Positions 1-12,009 of a stretch of 64,000 bases of DNA are shown in pieces. Location: positions 18,293,290 to 18,357,289 of the forward strand of contig OX388316.1 of the NCBI GenBank assembly GCA_947579605.1. Reading direction: 5' to 3'. The DNA is from Athripsodes cinereus (Eukaryota > Arthropoda > Insecta > Trichoptera > Leptoceridae). The translations under genes were made by a program, and so were the position numbers. The notes under the pieces were generated by a model that made no database searches, had not been told where the DNA came from, and saw only the letters and a program-made list of their open reading frames with translations. Numbering within the stretch: position 1 is the first letter of the stretch; the number at the start of each line of letters is the position of its first letter.

Positions 1-383
1 TCTGAAATTACTGCCATATGTCGAATGCGATTTGGACACTGTAGACTGGACGCTCATCTTTTTAAAATTCAACTTGTTGACAGTCCATACTGCGAGTGCG
101 GCCTAGACGAGGAGACGCTTGACCATGTTTTCCTGGGGTGCCCTATCAGGGATGCGTATGATATTTTTGTTGATGCTCTTCAAAACGATTGCCAATTCCC
201 CATGAATATTGAAACATTATTGAGTATGACATCCGATACAGTCCATTTGTCCCTTCTCAAATCAATAAAAGCTAATTTTATTATTCTATAATCCTCTAAC
301 TATCTTCTCTTTGACAATTTAACAACACTTTGAGACGTTATTGGCGGCACAAATCATCCTTGTAGGATGTTATGCCACAAGTG

Positions 384-416
<33 letters not shown>
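1..416 (+). mobile_element. 3' end of a non-LTR retrotransposon, cut by the window edge
   Basis: The reading frame is open from base 1 to the stop at 289-291 (first Met at 25). It encodes the C-terminus of a LINE ORF2 of the RNase H/zinc-knuckle-tailed type: a 'RFGHCR' motif, then paired cysteines (CECG), then 'LDHVFLGC', a C-C-H-C arrangement usual at the end of I/Jockey/R1-like polyproteins. A short 3' UTR holds the stem-loop CATCCT-TGT-AGGATG near 355-370 and ends in an uninterrupted poly(A) run to about 414. The tail marks retrotransposition in plus orientation. Upstream domains lie outside the window. Clade is uncertain. Confidence 0.75.
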
Positions 417-420
417 ATTT

Positions 421-1421
421 CATAACTCTAAAATATATTTAAAAATATGAGAGAACATTTTTGTTTCATTTATTGCATGTTTAATGGCGATGGCGCCCTT
501 GAGATGGTCCAGGGACTGTAAAACGGCGTCAAAATAAAATCATCCAGAATCATCATCATCATTTAAGATCTTCTTTATTTGTCAATTAGAGAAATCATCG
601 GGTAATGGGCTATTTAATAATTAATTTATTTATTTATTCATTCTTTACTGTACATTGATAACAAACAATTAAATAGAACATATATATTCAAGTTAGATAC
701 AATCAATATACTGAGGGTGAGTTTATCGCAAAGGCGCGATCTCCTCCAACTAAACCAATAATAAGATGCATAATATACTGTGACAAGTTAATTAATCCCA
801 TGTTATGGTAATAACCATGTAATCATACTGAATAGCAACAATAATATACAGATGAGCTTTTATGTATTTATCAAGTAGTTATTTGCTCTCAGCTTTCAGT
901 TCCAACACGGTCCCACATAACTTAAGATGGGTTATAATTATTATTACTACATACAAACTGTCTTATATTATTATACAATGAGCTTTAGCAGTAGTTCGTT
1001 CTCTGTTATTAATGGAGTTTCAATTAAGAAATATTGTGCTAGATCAATAGCCTTAATTAAGCGATTGTAATAATAATATATCATCTATTATAGATTATGG
1101 TTTCATAGACTGAGAGTTTCTAAGGCCCGATATTTCAATTTGACCCTTTTTATAATGTTCTCATGAATTTATCTATGTATTACAATGTAAATGTCAACCT
1201 ATCACAGCTGTTCAAATCCGAAATTTAAGGAAGGGTCATAGTTGTTATCAAAATAACTGTATCAACTCTTATACGTAGACACTGTAGATTTACTTCATTT
1301 ATTTTCAAAAATATAAAACTTAGCTTGCACAAAAATCTTTTAATATTACTTCGTACTAAATTATACTAAGTATAGGCTAATTCCTGTTAAAAACAACCAG
1401 ACCATGTTGCTCAATGTCTTA
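421..1421. other. AT-rich stretch without a gene
   Basis: No supported coding sequence. About 485-545 resembles another LINE tail (GC-rich stem, then an AATAAAATC run and a short CAT microsatellite). A separate LINE tail lies at 620-762. The rest is AT-rich DNA in which I see nothing. Confidence 0.5.
620..762 (-). mobile_element. LINE 3' tail, minus orientation (GCGATC/AATAAA family)
   Basis: Read on the minus strand this is '...GGAGGAGATCGCGCC...GCGATAAACTC', then an AATGTACAGTAAAGAAT segment and an AATAAATAAATAAA tail. Similar tails occur at 25600-25760, 46455-46567, 47490-47570 and 63580-63725. Such tails follow LINE ORF2 genes in Lepidoptera. No coding part is left in this copy. Confidence 0.6.
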
Positions 1422-1764
1422 GATTTTTTTTTTATAATTTGCCTGTTAATTGCCTAATATGTTGAGACTTTTAAACAAGTATTATTATTTTTTTACTCTC
1501 GAATTTTTTTTTTATTGATGATCAAAAATATTTTTTAAACTAAAAAAATTTGTACTTAAATTTTTTTTTTTTTAATTATTTAGATATGTTAATAAATAAA
1601 AAAGATACAATATTTTTTCTAACGATCTATTTTCATTAAAAATCATCCACGGCACGTTAGAAAAATGGCCGCCAAAAAAAAATTACGAGAGTAAAATAAA
1701 ATAATACTTGTTCGAAAGTGTCAACATATCAGGCAATTAACAGGCAAAGTATAAAAAAAAAATC
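1422..1764. mobile_element. MITE with about 85 bp inverted arms
   Basis: The left arm starts GATTTTTTTTTTATAATTTG and runs through GCCTGTTAATTGCC and ACAAGTATTATT to ACTCTCG. The right arm is its inverted copy with about 85% identity. The 343 bp element has no ORF and an AT-rich centre. I cannot see a clear target duplication, so the superfamily is open. Confidence 0.75.
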
Positions 1765-2960
1765 AAAAACATCCAGCAACGATTTTTCCATTTTTTGGTT
1801 GTTTTTGTTTGGATTGATACCTACTATAATCATTATTATCAAACTTTGGTTAATAACAATAATGAAAATGAATCAAATACTATAACTTAAAAGTCTTGCC
1901 TTTTTAGAACCACTCATATCTACATTAAGGCTTGTATGTCACTCTATATGAGGATTGTAGATGTCTTTGAGGATTATCTTATGTATTGGTGTGTAATAAT
2001 TGTGATAGGTTGAAGTTTATTTGACATGGGTGTAAAAGACCAAATTAATCAATTTAAGGTAAACTTCATTGTAAAAATCACTTTAAGGGAACATTGGAAT
2101 ATTGAGTTTAAACATTTTCTTGTCAGAACTGCGGAATAATTCTGACGTGATTGTTTTAAATCAGGATATATCTATTAAAAGTAATTCTATCGATAAATAT
2201 ATATTTGATTACTGTTTAATGTGAAGTGTTTGAATACTCTTATTTAAAGTACACGCAGCATGAGATTTTACATTACAAAGTAGTTGATGAGATAGTAGTC
2301 AAGCATTACTGGTCACAATTATTTGAGTATTAATAACATATTAATTATTTCTTTTGATTACTGAAAAATGATTGTTACAGTTCTCAAAAAGTAACTAAAT
2401 CGTGGTGGTAGTTTATAAAAATACCCGAAAGTTGAAACACAACTCATATTTTTCTTTGTGTGTCGTGTCGGGTCCCCCAACGTTGACTATCACATATCAA
2501 GAATGCGTCTCTATCCTAGGCTGCCCAAAACAGTTCCTCGACACTCCGTATTTACATAAATTAATTAATTTAAAAAATAAATTATATCGTTTACATGTGC
2601 GGTTAATCCGCTGGCTGCCCTATTCTGGGAAATGGCGTGAAGGTATAAATGTATGATTTTACCATTATTCTAATCTAAACGCTAATTTTCGAATTAAGAA
2701 ATCATTGAATATCTTAAAATCAAATTGTTACTTGAGTGTATTAAGATCAAAGAAAACCCCATCGGCCTCTTACCTTCGACTCTAACTGATGTACGCATCA
2801 CCGCGTTTCTTGTCTAATCCTTAACTATCTGTCCTCTGTGAATGCGTAATCAGAAGTCATTAGAAGCAGTTTAATTCGATCCCTTTTTATTTTCTTCAGA
2901 ATTAACACGTGTTCAAGAAAATCATGTTCTCAACAGTAAAACCAATTCGATAAAAAAACT
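1765..2960. other. No supported gene
   Basis: AT-rich. One 84-codon open frame (2402-2656) has no recognisable motif, repeat or splice context and is probably chance. Confidence 0.5.
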
Positions 2961-2964
2961 TATT

Positions 2965-3190
2965 TCTTTTCTACCGTTTCGACAGCGTTTAGAATCGTGT
3001 AGGTGTAAATTAGTTTATTCCAACGACCCCGATACTCAGCCATCCGAAGCGTCTTATTTAAGGTCTCTCTTGTTATCTCCTGGTCACTCCATCTCATTGG
3101 TGCGCGCCCCCTAGTTCTCTGCACTCTTCGGCTCAGGTCAAAAAAGCCTCTCTAGGTTGTCTCTAGGTCTTTTCCATGCCACGAGCCCAA
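2965..3190 (-). pseudogene. LINE ORF2 C-terminal remnant
   Basis: On the minus strand a frame reads RGFFDLSRR, then 'RGRAPMRWSDQ' and 'RMAEYRGRWNKLIYT'. This matches the 'GRPxxRW(S/D)D...A.DR..W' C-terminal signature of RTE-like and related non-LTR retrotransposons. A stop codon interrupts the more upstream sequence. No RT core is present. Confidence 0.6.
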
Positions 3191-3194
3191 AGTA

Positions 3195-4270
3195 GGTACC
3201 GCAAAACACGGGTACACACATGGTATTAGTTAGGAAAAAAATGTTTGATGCTAAATATGTTTGTAATTCAAATTGAAAAATATTCGCTGTTGTAATATTT
3301 ATTGTCTATAATATTTATGGAAATAAGTTCGCTATAAAGGAGTTTATAGTTTACCATTGATTAATAAAGTATAACGCAATGTAATAAAGTTTGACGCATA
3401 ATTTTCTTGTCAACCAATTTGAAAATACGCAAAAGAGTTTAATTGAATAAATAAAAAACACTGCACTGCAGTATTTGGCTTAAATCCTAAGATTACGTCC
3501 AACAAATTTTATTTCTCCAGTTAGATTACTACCACACGTAGATTCATTTCTGAACACAAGCTTTGTTTCCAGAAGCTAAAACTAGGCACTCTACATTTTG
3601 TATGTATATAGATTTGAGGGTATAGGTAATTTTATATGCAAATTATTGTCGCGTGCGCTACCTAGGATTTGCATCAATAAAAACTAAGCAATAAAATAAA
3701 TTATTATTGTTTGTCATAGCTCAAGTAAAAGGTAAATATACGTATATTGTATTAAGTTTTTTGCTTCTATGATTGAAAACTGAAGGTCGTTCTAGTCGGT
3801 ACTATCGCAAGGGTTTAAATTATATGGGATAAACCTGGTCGCTTACATTTACTACAATCACGTTTACAATATTTGAAAATAAACTTTCTCGTTAGCTTTT
3901 AAAAAGTGTTTTTTGTACCTTTTTCTGTCGGATTTGTTATTTTCTGATTAATTTCCACTTTAAACTGAGACACTGCGTAGAGAAGGAAGATTATCTTTTT
4001 CCTGTCGTGACATATTCGTACATTAACTTTTATGTTTCATTGAAACAGTAAACATTCTATCCGTCCGTAATGAAGATATAGCTACTACAATATATTATCT
4101 GAAAGCAAGAAATGTTTGAAGCGTTTTTTTTTAAAGAGACTATTGTTGTTACAAAAAAAACACAATGGCTCAGGTTAACTACGCTTTTGTAAAGAAATGA
4201 CCCAAATTTCGGCGTATTCCTTCGTCGTCTGAGTCTAAAATACTTTGTTTATTTTATACTACAAATACCT
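3195..4270. other. No supported gene
   Basis: AT-rich intergenic DNA. I see no open frame with a recognisable motif and no clear terminal repeats. Confidence 0.4.
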
Positions 4271-4276
4271 ACAACC

Positions 4277-4530
4277 TACCATCATGGCATATCCTTCAAG
4301 TGCGGTAACCAGCAGACCTGCTGCATGAAAAAAACATACAAGCTGTCCTCTCAGTGCCAGCAAAAAATTAAAACGTTCAGGATGGGTGGCAAATCTTTGG
4401 CTGAATTAAATTCAAATTCGAATATATTTACTATGGATAAATATAAAATTTGCAACAATAATAATTTATTTATAATTATACACTTGCCTTTACACTCGAA
4501 AACTTACGGAAAAGAGTGGGAGACCATTTC
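4277..4530 (+). repeat. Dispersed repeat family A, forward copy
   Basis: Starts TACCATCATGGCATATCC, passes 'GTAACCAGCAGACCTGC', 'CAGGATGGGTGGCA' and ends at 'ACTCGAAAACTTACGGAAAA' and GAGTGGGAGA. These landmarks recur in the same order in about 19 places in the window. The 94-codon frame crossing it is not conserved between copies. Confidence 0.75.
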
Positions 4531-5560
4531 TTTACTGGTTGCTCCACGGAAAAAACTTATAAAAAGTACCTACATAAATGTAGATATTTACTTAATATCG
4601 TTTAGTTAGTCAGTCACTATACTCAAACTTAAGTATATAAAGAATAATGTTATTTTATAACATAAATTTTAATTCCGTGTCATGAAAAGCACCTAAGAGT
4701 TCATCTCTTGTCCCAGATGCAAGTATGACGTCATAGAGATGCGCCAAACCTACCCTGCATTCTCCATGCAGCTCCTATTAAAGATATAGGTAGATAACTA
4801 ACACATATAATAATATACAACATGGTGTATTAGGTATATATAATATGTATAAACTACCCCAGCTACCGTCAAATACCTGGCGAGCTGAATGCTTCTCTGC
4901 ATTCATATTGCGCAATGTTGTATCAACCAACATCGCTGCAAATAATGGGGTAGGTTTAATAATACATATTTTCAGACCAACAGGCGAATTTACCTATAAT
5001 TTTCAGGAGCATTTGAAAAATTATTTGTCTTAGCATGTATATATTTTGTTATAGTCTAGAATATATTTTTTTTTTATTGGATTGAAAGATATTGATTACG
5101 CACAGCGATAAACTTGAATTTGAAAATTTGTTTTGTTAAGTTATTGATTTTTGACACTGTGTTATGAATAGTATTGTTACCAATCTAATGTGAATAATAA
5201 AATAAATAAATAAACAAAAACTGGGTACTTATATACATGTTTGCAAAAAGTTTCAACACGGTAACAAATAATTAAAAATATGTATACATTTTTTTAATAA
5301 TTTGAAAAGTTTTACCAAGCCAAAATCTTCTTTTTAGTTCGTCTGGGATTGGCTGAATTAAATAGTGCAAGCGGTCAACTTTCCATTTGGTAAGTTGTGT
5401 TCTTGTGCATTACATTGGTTCGGCAATTTTATTTTTTGTTATGCATTTAATACAATTATATTCTCTACACAAGTATATACAACTCTTTGAACAATTATAA
5501 ATCAATTGTTTCATTCAAATATTAACTTTTTCATCCTAGCTTTTTTGTTTCGGGACAAAG
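4531..5560. other. No supported gene
   Basis: AT-rich. A 62-codon frame at 4845-5033 has no recognisable motif. 4700-4790 is more GC-balanced but I cannot assign it. Confidence 0.4.
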
Positions 5561-5690
5561 AAACAAACCCTCGGCACAAGCATTAAGTTGCTTATGGAGG
5601 GAGTATTTTAATGTGTTCAATGTTGTTTTGTTGTTTATTATTTTGATATATCCTAAATTATTGTTTTTTTTTTAAAGAAAAGAGAACTTT
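5560..5690 (+). mobile_element. LINE 3' tail with stem-loop
   Basis: A nested stem-loop pairs CCCTC with GAGGG and, inside, AAGCA with TGCTT. It precedes a T/A-rich tail. The same structure, with compensating spacing, recurs at 56347-56385, so this is a tail family and not a chance hairpin. Confidence 0.5.
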
Positions 5691-5760
5691 AATTTGAGAG
5701 TTAATATTATTATAATTATTTTTATAATATGATTCTAAGGCTAATGCATAAATAATATAG

Positions 5761-5904
5761 ATGATTGGATAAATTCAAACAAGCATTTCATTCTACTATA
5801 GATAAAACAACGCGAGAGAGACGTCTTTCGACTTCTTAGGTCATTTATCAATCTTTCTTTAATCTATAGCAGAGCGAAACGCTTGCTTCTGTTTATCCAA
5901 TTAT
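5761..5904. mobile_element. Small MITE with ATTGGATAAA ends
   Basis: The ends are ATGATTGGATAAA and its inverse, and the arms (about 45 bp, roughly 80% identical) include CAAGC, TTC-TCT and CTATAGAT blocks. The interior carries GAGAGAGACGTCTTT, which is shared with the hairpin insertion at 58489-58662. Confidence 0.65.
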
Positions 5905-6179
5905 GGAGTTTTACTTTGTGTACTAATACTATATGTAAATAAAATAGATGATGTTATATCAACGCGATTACGCTAAAATAATATCAGGATTTTTCTCAGT
6001 TATAAGTTTCCTCTATATTCCCGATGACCTGTATTTGACCTAAATACTGCATCTACTCGTGACCTCTATACACAAGTGACCGTATATTATAGGTACATCG
6101 GGGACTAAATTGATCATATAATAGGTTTAAGATATGCATATTAATCAATATACATTAATCAACGTATCAATAGTATTAT

Positions 6180-6560
6180 GTCTTTTGATATTCAGTAATA
6201 ATGACAAGATTCGTTGCTGGATCTAAACATACCGATGGTGCTGAATAGAGATGTGCACGAGAGATGTACAAGGAGTAGAGACGACATAAGAAATGCAAAC
6301 CCAAGAACAAATATAGAGAGAAATAGCTTTTACTATAAGGCGGTATTGAGTTACAATGCTTTGCCAAAGGATTTAAAAGAAGTTAATAATTTAATTTCGT
6401 TCAAAAAAAAACTTAAGAAAAGTGTTCTGGAGAAAAGAAATTTGTGAAGTGCTAGAGATATAGTGGTATACATTTTATATATATTGGTGAATATCTGTGA
6501 TTGTTTTAAACCCCTTATACCAGCATATAATTGCTGTCTGGGGTCTTTAAATTAGAAGTC
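6180..6560 (+). pseudogene. LINE ORF2 C-terminus plus stem-loop tail
   Basis: The 6214-6447 frame ends in a CR1/L2-type C-terminus: 'TRSRDDIRNANPRT', 'SFYYKAVLSYNALPKDLKE', then a lysine-rich end. About 65 bases past the stop a stem-loop pairs CCCC with GGGG and CAGCA with TGCTG (6512-6545). The RT domain is missing, as expected for 5' truncation. Confidence 0.65.
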
Positions 6561-7735
6561 AACAGTGTTATTTATGAATGTGTTATTTTTTTACAATGTT
6601 AATTTTTTAGAAATAAAATAAAACAAAAATTTATACAAATACTTGAAGAAGTCGAGATGTATAAAACTGACTCGTATAGGTTTAGGTGATTGATTAAATT
6701 TATATAATTAATTAATTTTATATTATTTTGGAGGCTAATTCTATTTGAGGACACCATGGATAACATAATATAACATAAAGAATTCACACATATGGAGCTA
6801 GTCCCAAATTAAGCTATGACTTCTGTGTTCTGTGTTATGGTCACAAACGCTTTTAATATATTTAGGAGATTTAAAAACTTTAAAACAATAAGTAGTGCTC
6901 TAGTAGGTTGTTGTGTTTAACTTGTTGTCAAAATGAATGAATGGTCATAATAAGAAACCTTCAAAACTTTTATGAAAAAAAAACAACAAGTCCTTTCTAA
7001 TATAAGAAATAAGTTGAGTGTAGAACAAATAGATTATCTTTTATGAACGCATTGGTATAATATTTTAAGACGTGTACTACATAATATATGTATTATAAAT
7101 AAGGGTGGGTTTTACATGAACAAGAAATAAAAAAATAATGTTCTAATAGATGTTTTTTTTTAACTTAATGAAAATAAAAAGCTAAGAATTTTGGCAGCAT
7201 GTTGATAGTGTCTTTTTAATTAGAGAACTAAGGTTCAAAGCGCTTCCGAATTATTCCGCCGTTAAGATATGCAAATATCCGGGTTATTTAGTAGATTATA
7301 TTATAGTAATAAAGCAACAAATACGCCATCTGTACATTGTGTTACTTAGGTATATGTATTCCTATTTATATATGAAATCATTTAACAAATATACAGTGAA
7401 TAACTCAGTATTATCTTTTATCTTTATGCCTGTAAAAAATCACAACTTTGCCTTAAATGTCAATTATTGTGTAAGAACAATCTCATTTTATTTTGATTTT
7501 ATTGTATAATTATTTGTATTATTGTACAGTGAATACAAAATAAATAAACATTTTTGAACAATATCATAAAGTTTTCTTATTTCTTTTAGGTATTAAAATT
7601 TTAGAATAATGAAAACAATTTTGAAACATAAAATGAAGCCATTAGAATATTCTTTACTAAAAAATAAGCAATACGATCGTTAAAATAATGTAAACATATA
7701 TGTTTGAGTTGATTAATAATTATTTGAAAAGATGT
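6561..7735. other. No supported gene
   Basis: AT-rich. Near 7490-7550 a short segment (TATTGTACAGTGAATAC, then AAATAAATAAAC) looks like another eroded LINE tail. Nothing else could be recognised. Confidence 0.4.
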
Positions 7736-7739
7736 CATA

Positions 7740-7950
7740 ATATAAAAATGTTGTTCCCACCTGCTCCCTAACATTGGCTTGCCCGGGCAGGAGTGGGAGA
7801 TTCTGGCTGTTCTGAGAGAGTGTGGGGGATTGCGATGGGGAGCGGCAGGAGAATCCCCGGGGCATTGTACTTGTGACCTTCATGGAGGATTATTCACGAG
7901 TTTACCAATACAGAAAAAACTTACACCCCCGCCTAACACTAACAAAAATT
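7740..7950. other. Short GC-rich island of unknown nature
   Basis: About 200 bases of clearly higher GC than the surroundings, open for 64 codons on the plus strand (7779-7973). The peptide shows no motif I know. It could be a decayed LINE segment. No function is assigned. Confidence 0.3.
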
Positions 7951-8094
7951 CAATCGTTGAGATTTTTAAATGAATAATATAAGGTAAGTATAAATAGTTC
8001 ACAAATAGGTACAATATGCATTATTTATGCCTATAAGATCTATGCCACATAAATTTTTATTTCATATTTGCAATAGACACGTACATACATCTTC

Positions 8095-8335
8095 TTCCCC
8101 TTGTCCTAGTTGGGTCGGGGGCCCATTGCACCTAGGTATCTCCTCCAGAGATCCCTGTCCACCGCTGCTTCCAGGACCTCTGGCCACTCCAAACCAAGCC
8201 TTTCAACACACAAATTCGACACCTGCCCTTGCCAACTTCTTCTAGGGCGGCCCACCAGTCTTCTGCCCTCTCCCACGGCCTCCAAAGATCTAAGTGGTAG
8301 ACTGTCTTCTGGCATGCGGACATATTTACTATAAT
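8095..8335 (-). pseudogene. LINE ORF2 C-terminal remnant
   Basis: The minus-strand frame (8315-8106) begins MPEDSLPLRSLE after 'YVR', continues GRRLVGRPRRSW and ends DRDLWRRYLGA. This is the usual 'MP..SLP...GRRxxGRPRxxW...DR..WRR' C-terminus of RTE-like ORF2 proteins. About 70 codons are intact. Everything upstream is lost. Confidence 0.65.
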
Positions 8336-8339
8336 ATTA

Positions 8340-9385
8340 ATAAGAAAACTAATGCCTCCTATAAGAAGCCTTACTATTTAAGCATGTCTTGTACTAAAAA
8401 ATATATGCCTTTCTTAATTTTGGACGGTAATGTTACAGTCATAGACTAGAAACTTAAACAATAAAATGATATTGGTTCCAAAATCTTTACATATCAATTT
8501 TTAACAAGTGTTATTCCATTGTGATTTATTGTTGTGAATATGGCTATAATGTTAAATGTACAATACTTAGATGGGAGTGAAACAGCGAAATATCTATTTG
8601 ATTGATATAAATTTTTGAACGAATCGGAAAAAATAAGTACGTTTCCGGTTTATGATTACAAGTCGATGGTTACAATATAGTTCAATGAGAATAAAAGCAT
8701 TTTTCAGAATTTACTATAATATTCGTCCTCAAAAATATATTCGTGAGTTTGTTTACCTAACTTACTAAAAAAGCTTTTTCGATACATGGCGATAACTTCT
8801 TCTCTTTAATAAAAGTTGAATATTGTAAACGAAAATTCTACAATACGTACATAGTCACGATTTTGTTTAAAACGAAAGTAAGTACATATACTTAATTTTA
8901 ATATACCTGCTCATATTATACAATATAACATAAGGAGTCGACTGAAATTTACTTTCATGTCACGTTTCCAAAACATTTTCCCTTACTCCATCGAATATTA
9001 TAAGTTTTAATATTCATATCGATTTTGATATACTAAAACACCTTTTTAATTAATTAATTATTTACTTATTCATGATCCGTACACATCGTAGCAAAAAGTA
9101 ATAAACATTATCGTATAATTTTATTTTACATTTAATAAAAATATGAAAGATCTTTTACACAATATTTTACATAGGTACAATATCATAATAAAACTTAGGT
9201 ACCAAACACAAAATTAACAAATCAATATTACAAACATACATCTATTATTACAATTTTAAAATAAAACAACAGAAAGCAGCCTAAATAAAATATCAACAGA
9301 TAAAATTAACAGAATCTAATAAATTTATGAGGTATAATATTATTTAATAATTGACTATTTTTTGGTACGAGTGTTGTTATGTCTT
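8340..9385. other. No supported gene
   Basis: AT-rich; nothing recognisable on either strand. Confidence 0.4.
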
Positions 9386-9389
9386 ACGT

Positions 9390-9480
9390 ATTTAACATTT
9401 TCAACTCGACTATGAGGTTTAATATGCCACCCATCCTGAATTTTTACTTCTTTATTACACAGAGAGGATGGCCTTTATTT
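9390..9480 (-). repeat. Family A, reverse partial copy
   Basis: Contains the landmarks ATGAGGTTTAATATGCCACC, CATCCTGAA and AGAGAGGATGG in the inverted order of family A. The end with the CCACAAGTGG hairpin is missing. Confidence 0.6.
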
Positions 9481-9579
9481 TCATACAACATAGCAAGACT
9501 AAGTAATTGTAAGTATACCCCACTAATGGAGAATACAATTATGATGTGAAAGTATATATTGTAATAATAATGTTTGGGC

Positions 9580-10060
9580 CATGATACATTTGAGAGGAGA
9601 ATTTTTTTTTTCTTATTGAAACCTTTTCTTAAGTTATTGAATGGAATAATTTATAATCCGATGATATTGACAGAGTTGTCATTTTATGTACGGCACTCCT
9701 ACAGTAGATCGCGGGGGCATTTGTTGTTCTATCCTACTCATGAAAGAACAAATTTGGCGATGAATTCTCCGACCAACAAGGCAATGGTCTTTTTTAATTT
9801 GTTGGCTCAAAACTGTGACATATTTTATTTGTCTTACAGAGAATTTGTTGCCTTAATTGAGGCAATGGACATTCAATTGTGATATTATGTTTGTTTGTTT
9901 ATTTGGTTTTATATATTTTTTATTTAGTTATTTATATTGTAAATATTATGTAACTTTATTATATAAGTTGTATCTCTTTGCACAACGCATTGCCCCAAAG
10001 CTTAATGATGTGCAAAGTAAATATAAAGAGAATAATAATATTTTTTTGAAACCCTGTGGA
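9580..10060 (+). pseudogene. LINE ORF2 C-terminus with stem-loop tail
   Basis: The frame 9574-9882 carries 'VRHSYSRSRGHLLF', 'ERTNLAMNSPTNKAM' and 'FFNLLA', the pattern 'RxxYSTRxRxxL...RTxxxxxSPxxxA.xxxN.LP' seen at the end of CR1/Jockey-like ORF2 proteins. A stem TTTGCACA/TGTGCAAA at 9977-10018 and an A-rich tail follow. The RT core is absent. Confidence 0.6.
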
Positions 10061-10515
10061 AGAGTCTAATAATTAAATTTAAAAAAAAGTTAAATAAGCA
10101 TCATTTTAAACAATGCTCTTCAGTCCAATCTGTGACACCCAAGTTGCTCTCGCTGTACCATAAATAGAAAAGAAGATACAAAAAATGAAATGATTACAGA
10201 AAACCTTTTGTGTGTTGTAAAATTAATACTAAGACAACCAAGATGAATTTTAACAAACATCTTAATTTTTCATAGTAGAAAAGAGAAAAGTTTATTTTTA
10301 CGGGGTTTCACACAAAGTGAGTTTTATTAAACGATGAATTATTATCTCTCTCTCTCTTTGTTCAGTTTTCCAGACTAAGCAATAAGTTATTATTCAATAA
10401 ACCGATGTTTTGCTTATAGAAATAGGCACGTCCATGGGATTCTGCAGTAAATTATGGATAGAGTTTATGATCACTCATCACACTGTTTTGTACATTTCGA
10501 GTAAGTTAGTAAAGT

Positions 10516-10600
10516 AAGGTGGCATGCTTCATCGCTGAACTAAATATGATAAATGTCTTATGCATGATAATTTACGAACGTCTAACATTTCGTCTAACGT
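10516..10600 (+). repeat. Family A, partial forward copy
   Basis: Only the central landmark (GGTGGCATGCTTCATCGCTG, then AATGTCTTA) is retained. Confidence 0.5.
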
Positions 10601-10725
10601 AACGTGTTATTGAGCTGGTTATGCTTTCCTCCTTCGATTTTGTTAAGAACTTCGTCATTTGAGATGTGGTCTCTCTAAGATATTCCCAGGATTCTTCTAT
10701 AGGGTCACATCTCAAAAACCTCTAA
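10600..10725 (-). pseudogene. LINE ORF2 remnant with stop codons
   Basis: On the minus strand the sequence reads FEM-stop-PYRRILGIS-stop-RDHISNDEVLNKIEGGK. This lines up with 'FEMWCYRRMLKIHWSEHVENEEVLTRVGEK' (split here: FEMWCYRRML / KIHWSEHVENEEV) of the intact LINE at 23.2-25.5 kb. Two tryptophan positions have become stops. It is old and non-functional. Confidence 0.65.
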
Positions 10726-10729
10726 ATTT

Positions 10730-11523
10730 GTGTATATTTATAGAATAGAATCCTTTACCATTTACAGAACAGAAAAGAATGAGATACTTTACCGAGGCTC
10801 CACCCTAGCACCACTACCTATTTAATAAGTTGAAAACGTAGCTAAATTAACTTAAATATTATGTAAGAATTTCAAAAAACATAAATTCATAAAATAAAGA
10901 GATACTTGCAATAGTAAATATTGTAAAAAAAATAATTGATGTTGTATCTGTAGAAGTTAGTTTTCATTTAAAAGTTAAGCATCGCTGAAAAAGCGAGTAC
11001 ATTGTTTGTACCTGACTTTTTTGTTTAAGTGAAGTAAAGTTTCTATCAATTTTAGAGGAAGGCATAAAATGAAATAGGATCAGTTTTTATTACAAAAGCT
11101 TTATGAAAAATATATTGAGGGAAGCGAGACGAAATGAGACACACTAAAATATTAATTGCGTTTCGCAGGAGTAAAAGTACGATAGGAAAATATACTATTT
11201 CAAACTTTTGCTCGTAGAAGAAAATATAGCTTTTAAAGCTCTTCTGAAAAAGAAACAAACCTCATAAATATTTGAGTCTGTTCGTATACCTAAATTTTAT
11301 AAATATGTCCTCTATAGACACCTTTATTAGATAAGTAAAGAGAGATTCTACAGTTAATCCTAAATTTAGTAAAAATAATTAAAATAGACATTCAATTTTG
11401 GTTTATTTACGTCTATAAATGTATATCTACTGATTGTATAACCTCATTTATAAACCCTCGGGTTCACTCATTTGCCCTTCAATGTTCCCTCCGAGAGTAC
11501 AGGACAAAAAACTAACCTCATCT
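10730..11523. other. No supported gene
   Basis: AT-rich. The open frames around 11434-11530 only extend into the hAT element that follows. Confidence 0.4.
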
Positions 11524-11531
11524 ATTCAGAA

Positions 11532-12001
11532 CAGGGATGTTGCGAATATTCGCATCCGCATCCGCAAATGCATGGCTTCCGCATGTATTTGGACATCTGC
11601 ATCCGCATCCGCATCCGCAATAATCGATGCGGATGTTCATGCGGATGCGGATGTAAGACAATTTTCGACAAGAAAGAAATGGGGCGGGGGCGGCGAATGG
11701 CGCGTGCCGTTTGCACTTGACATTAATCAATGGGAACGAAAATAATGGTGACAAGATCCGACGCGTTTTTATTTTTGCCATTTTAAGAAAAAAAATATTT
11801 CGCCAAAAAATCCATAATATTATTGTAGCAACAATTTCGTCACATATTTGACAATGGGGCCTACCAACTAAGATAGTTCCTACTTTTTTTTCTATAACAA
11901 CTTAAACATCCGCATCCGCATCCGCGGATGTGAGCCTTCAAAAATCCGCATCCGCATTCACATCCGCGGATGTGTAAAAATCGACATCCGCAACATCCCT
12001 G
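11532..12001. mobile_element. Non-autonomous hAT element (470 bp)
   Basis: The ends are CAGGGATGTTGCG and its inverse, and the element is flanked by exact 8 bp target duplications ATTCAGAA (11524-11531 and 12002-12009). An 8 bp duplication and CAGGG termini are the hAT hallmarks. Both subterminal zones are filled with direct and inverted copies of ATCCGC/GCGGAT. No transposase is encoded. The overlapping open frames with Asp-Ala-Asp-Val repeats are translations of this repeat and not genes. Confidence 0.9.
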
Positions 12002-12009
12002 ATTCAGAA

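Noticed and set aside
2402..2656. 84-codon plus-strand gene
   Set aside because: No motif, no splice context, low-complexity Leu/Asn end; not supported.
4277..4600. 94-codon gene starting MKKTYKLSSQ
   Set aside because: It runs through a family A repeat, and the frame is not kept in other copies.
11434..11781. Four overlapping open frames with Asp-Ala-Asp-Val or His-Pro repeats
   Set aside because: They are translations of the ATCCGC hexamers in the hAT element; both strands are open for the same reason.
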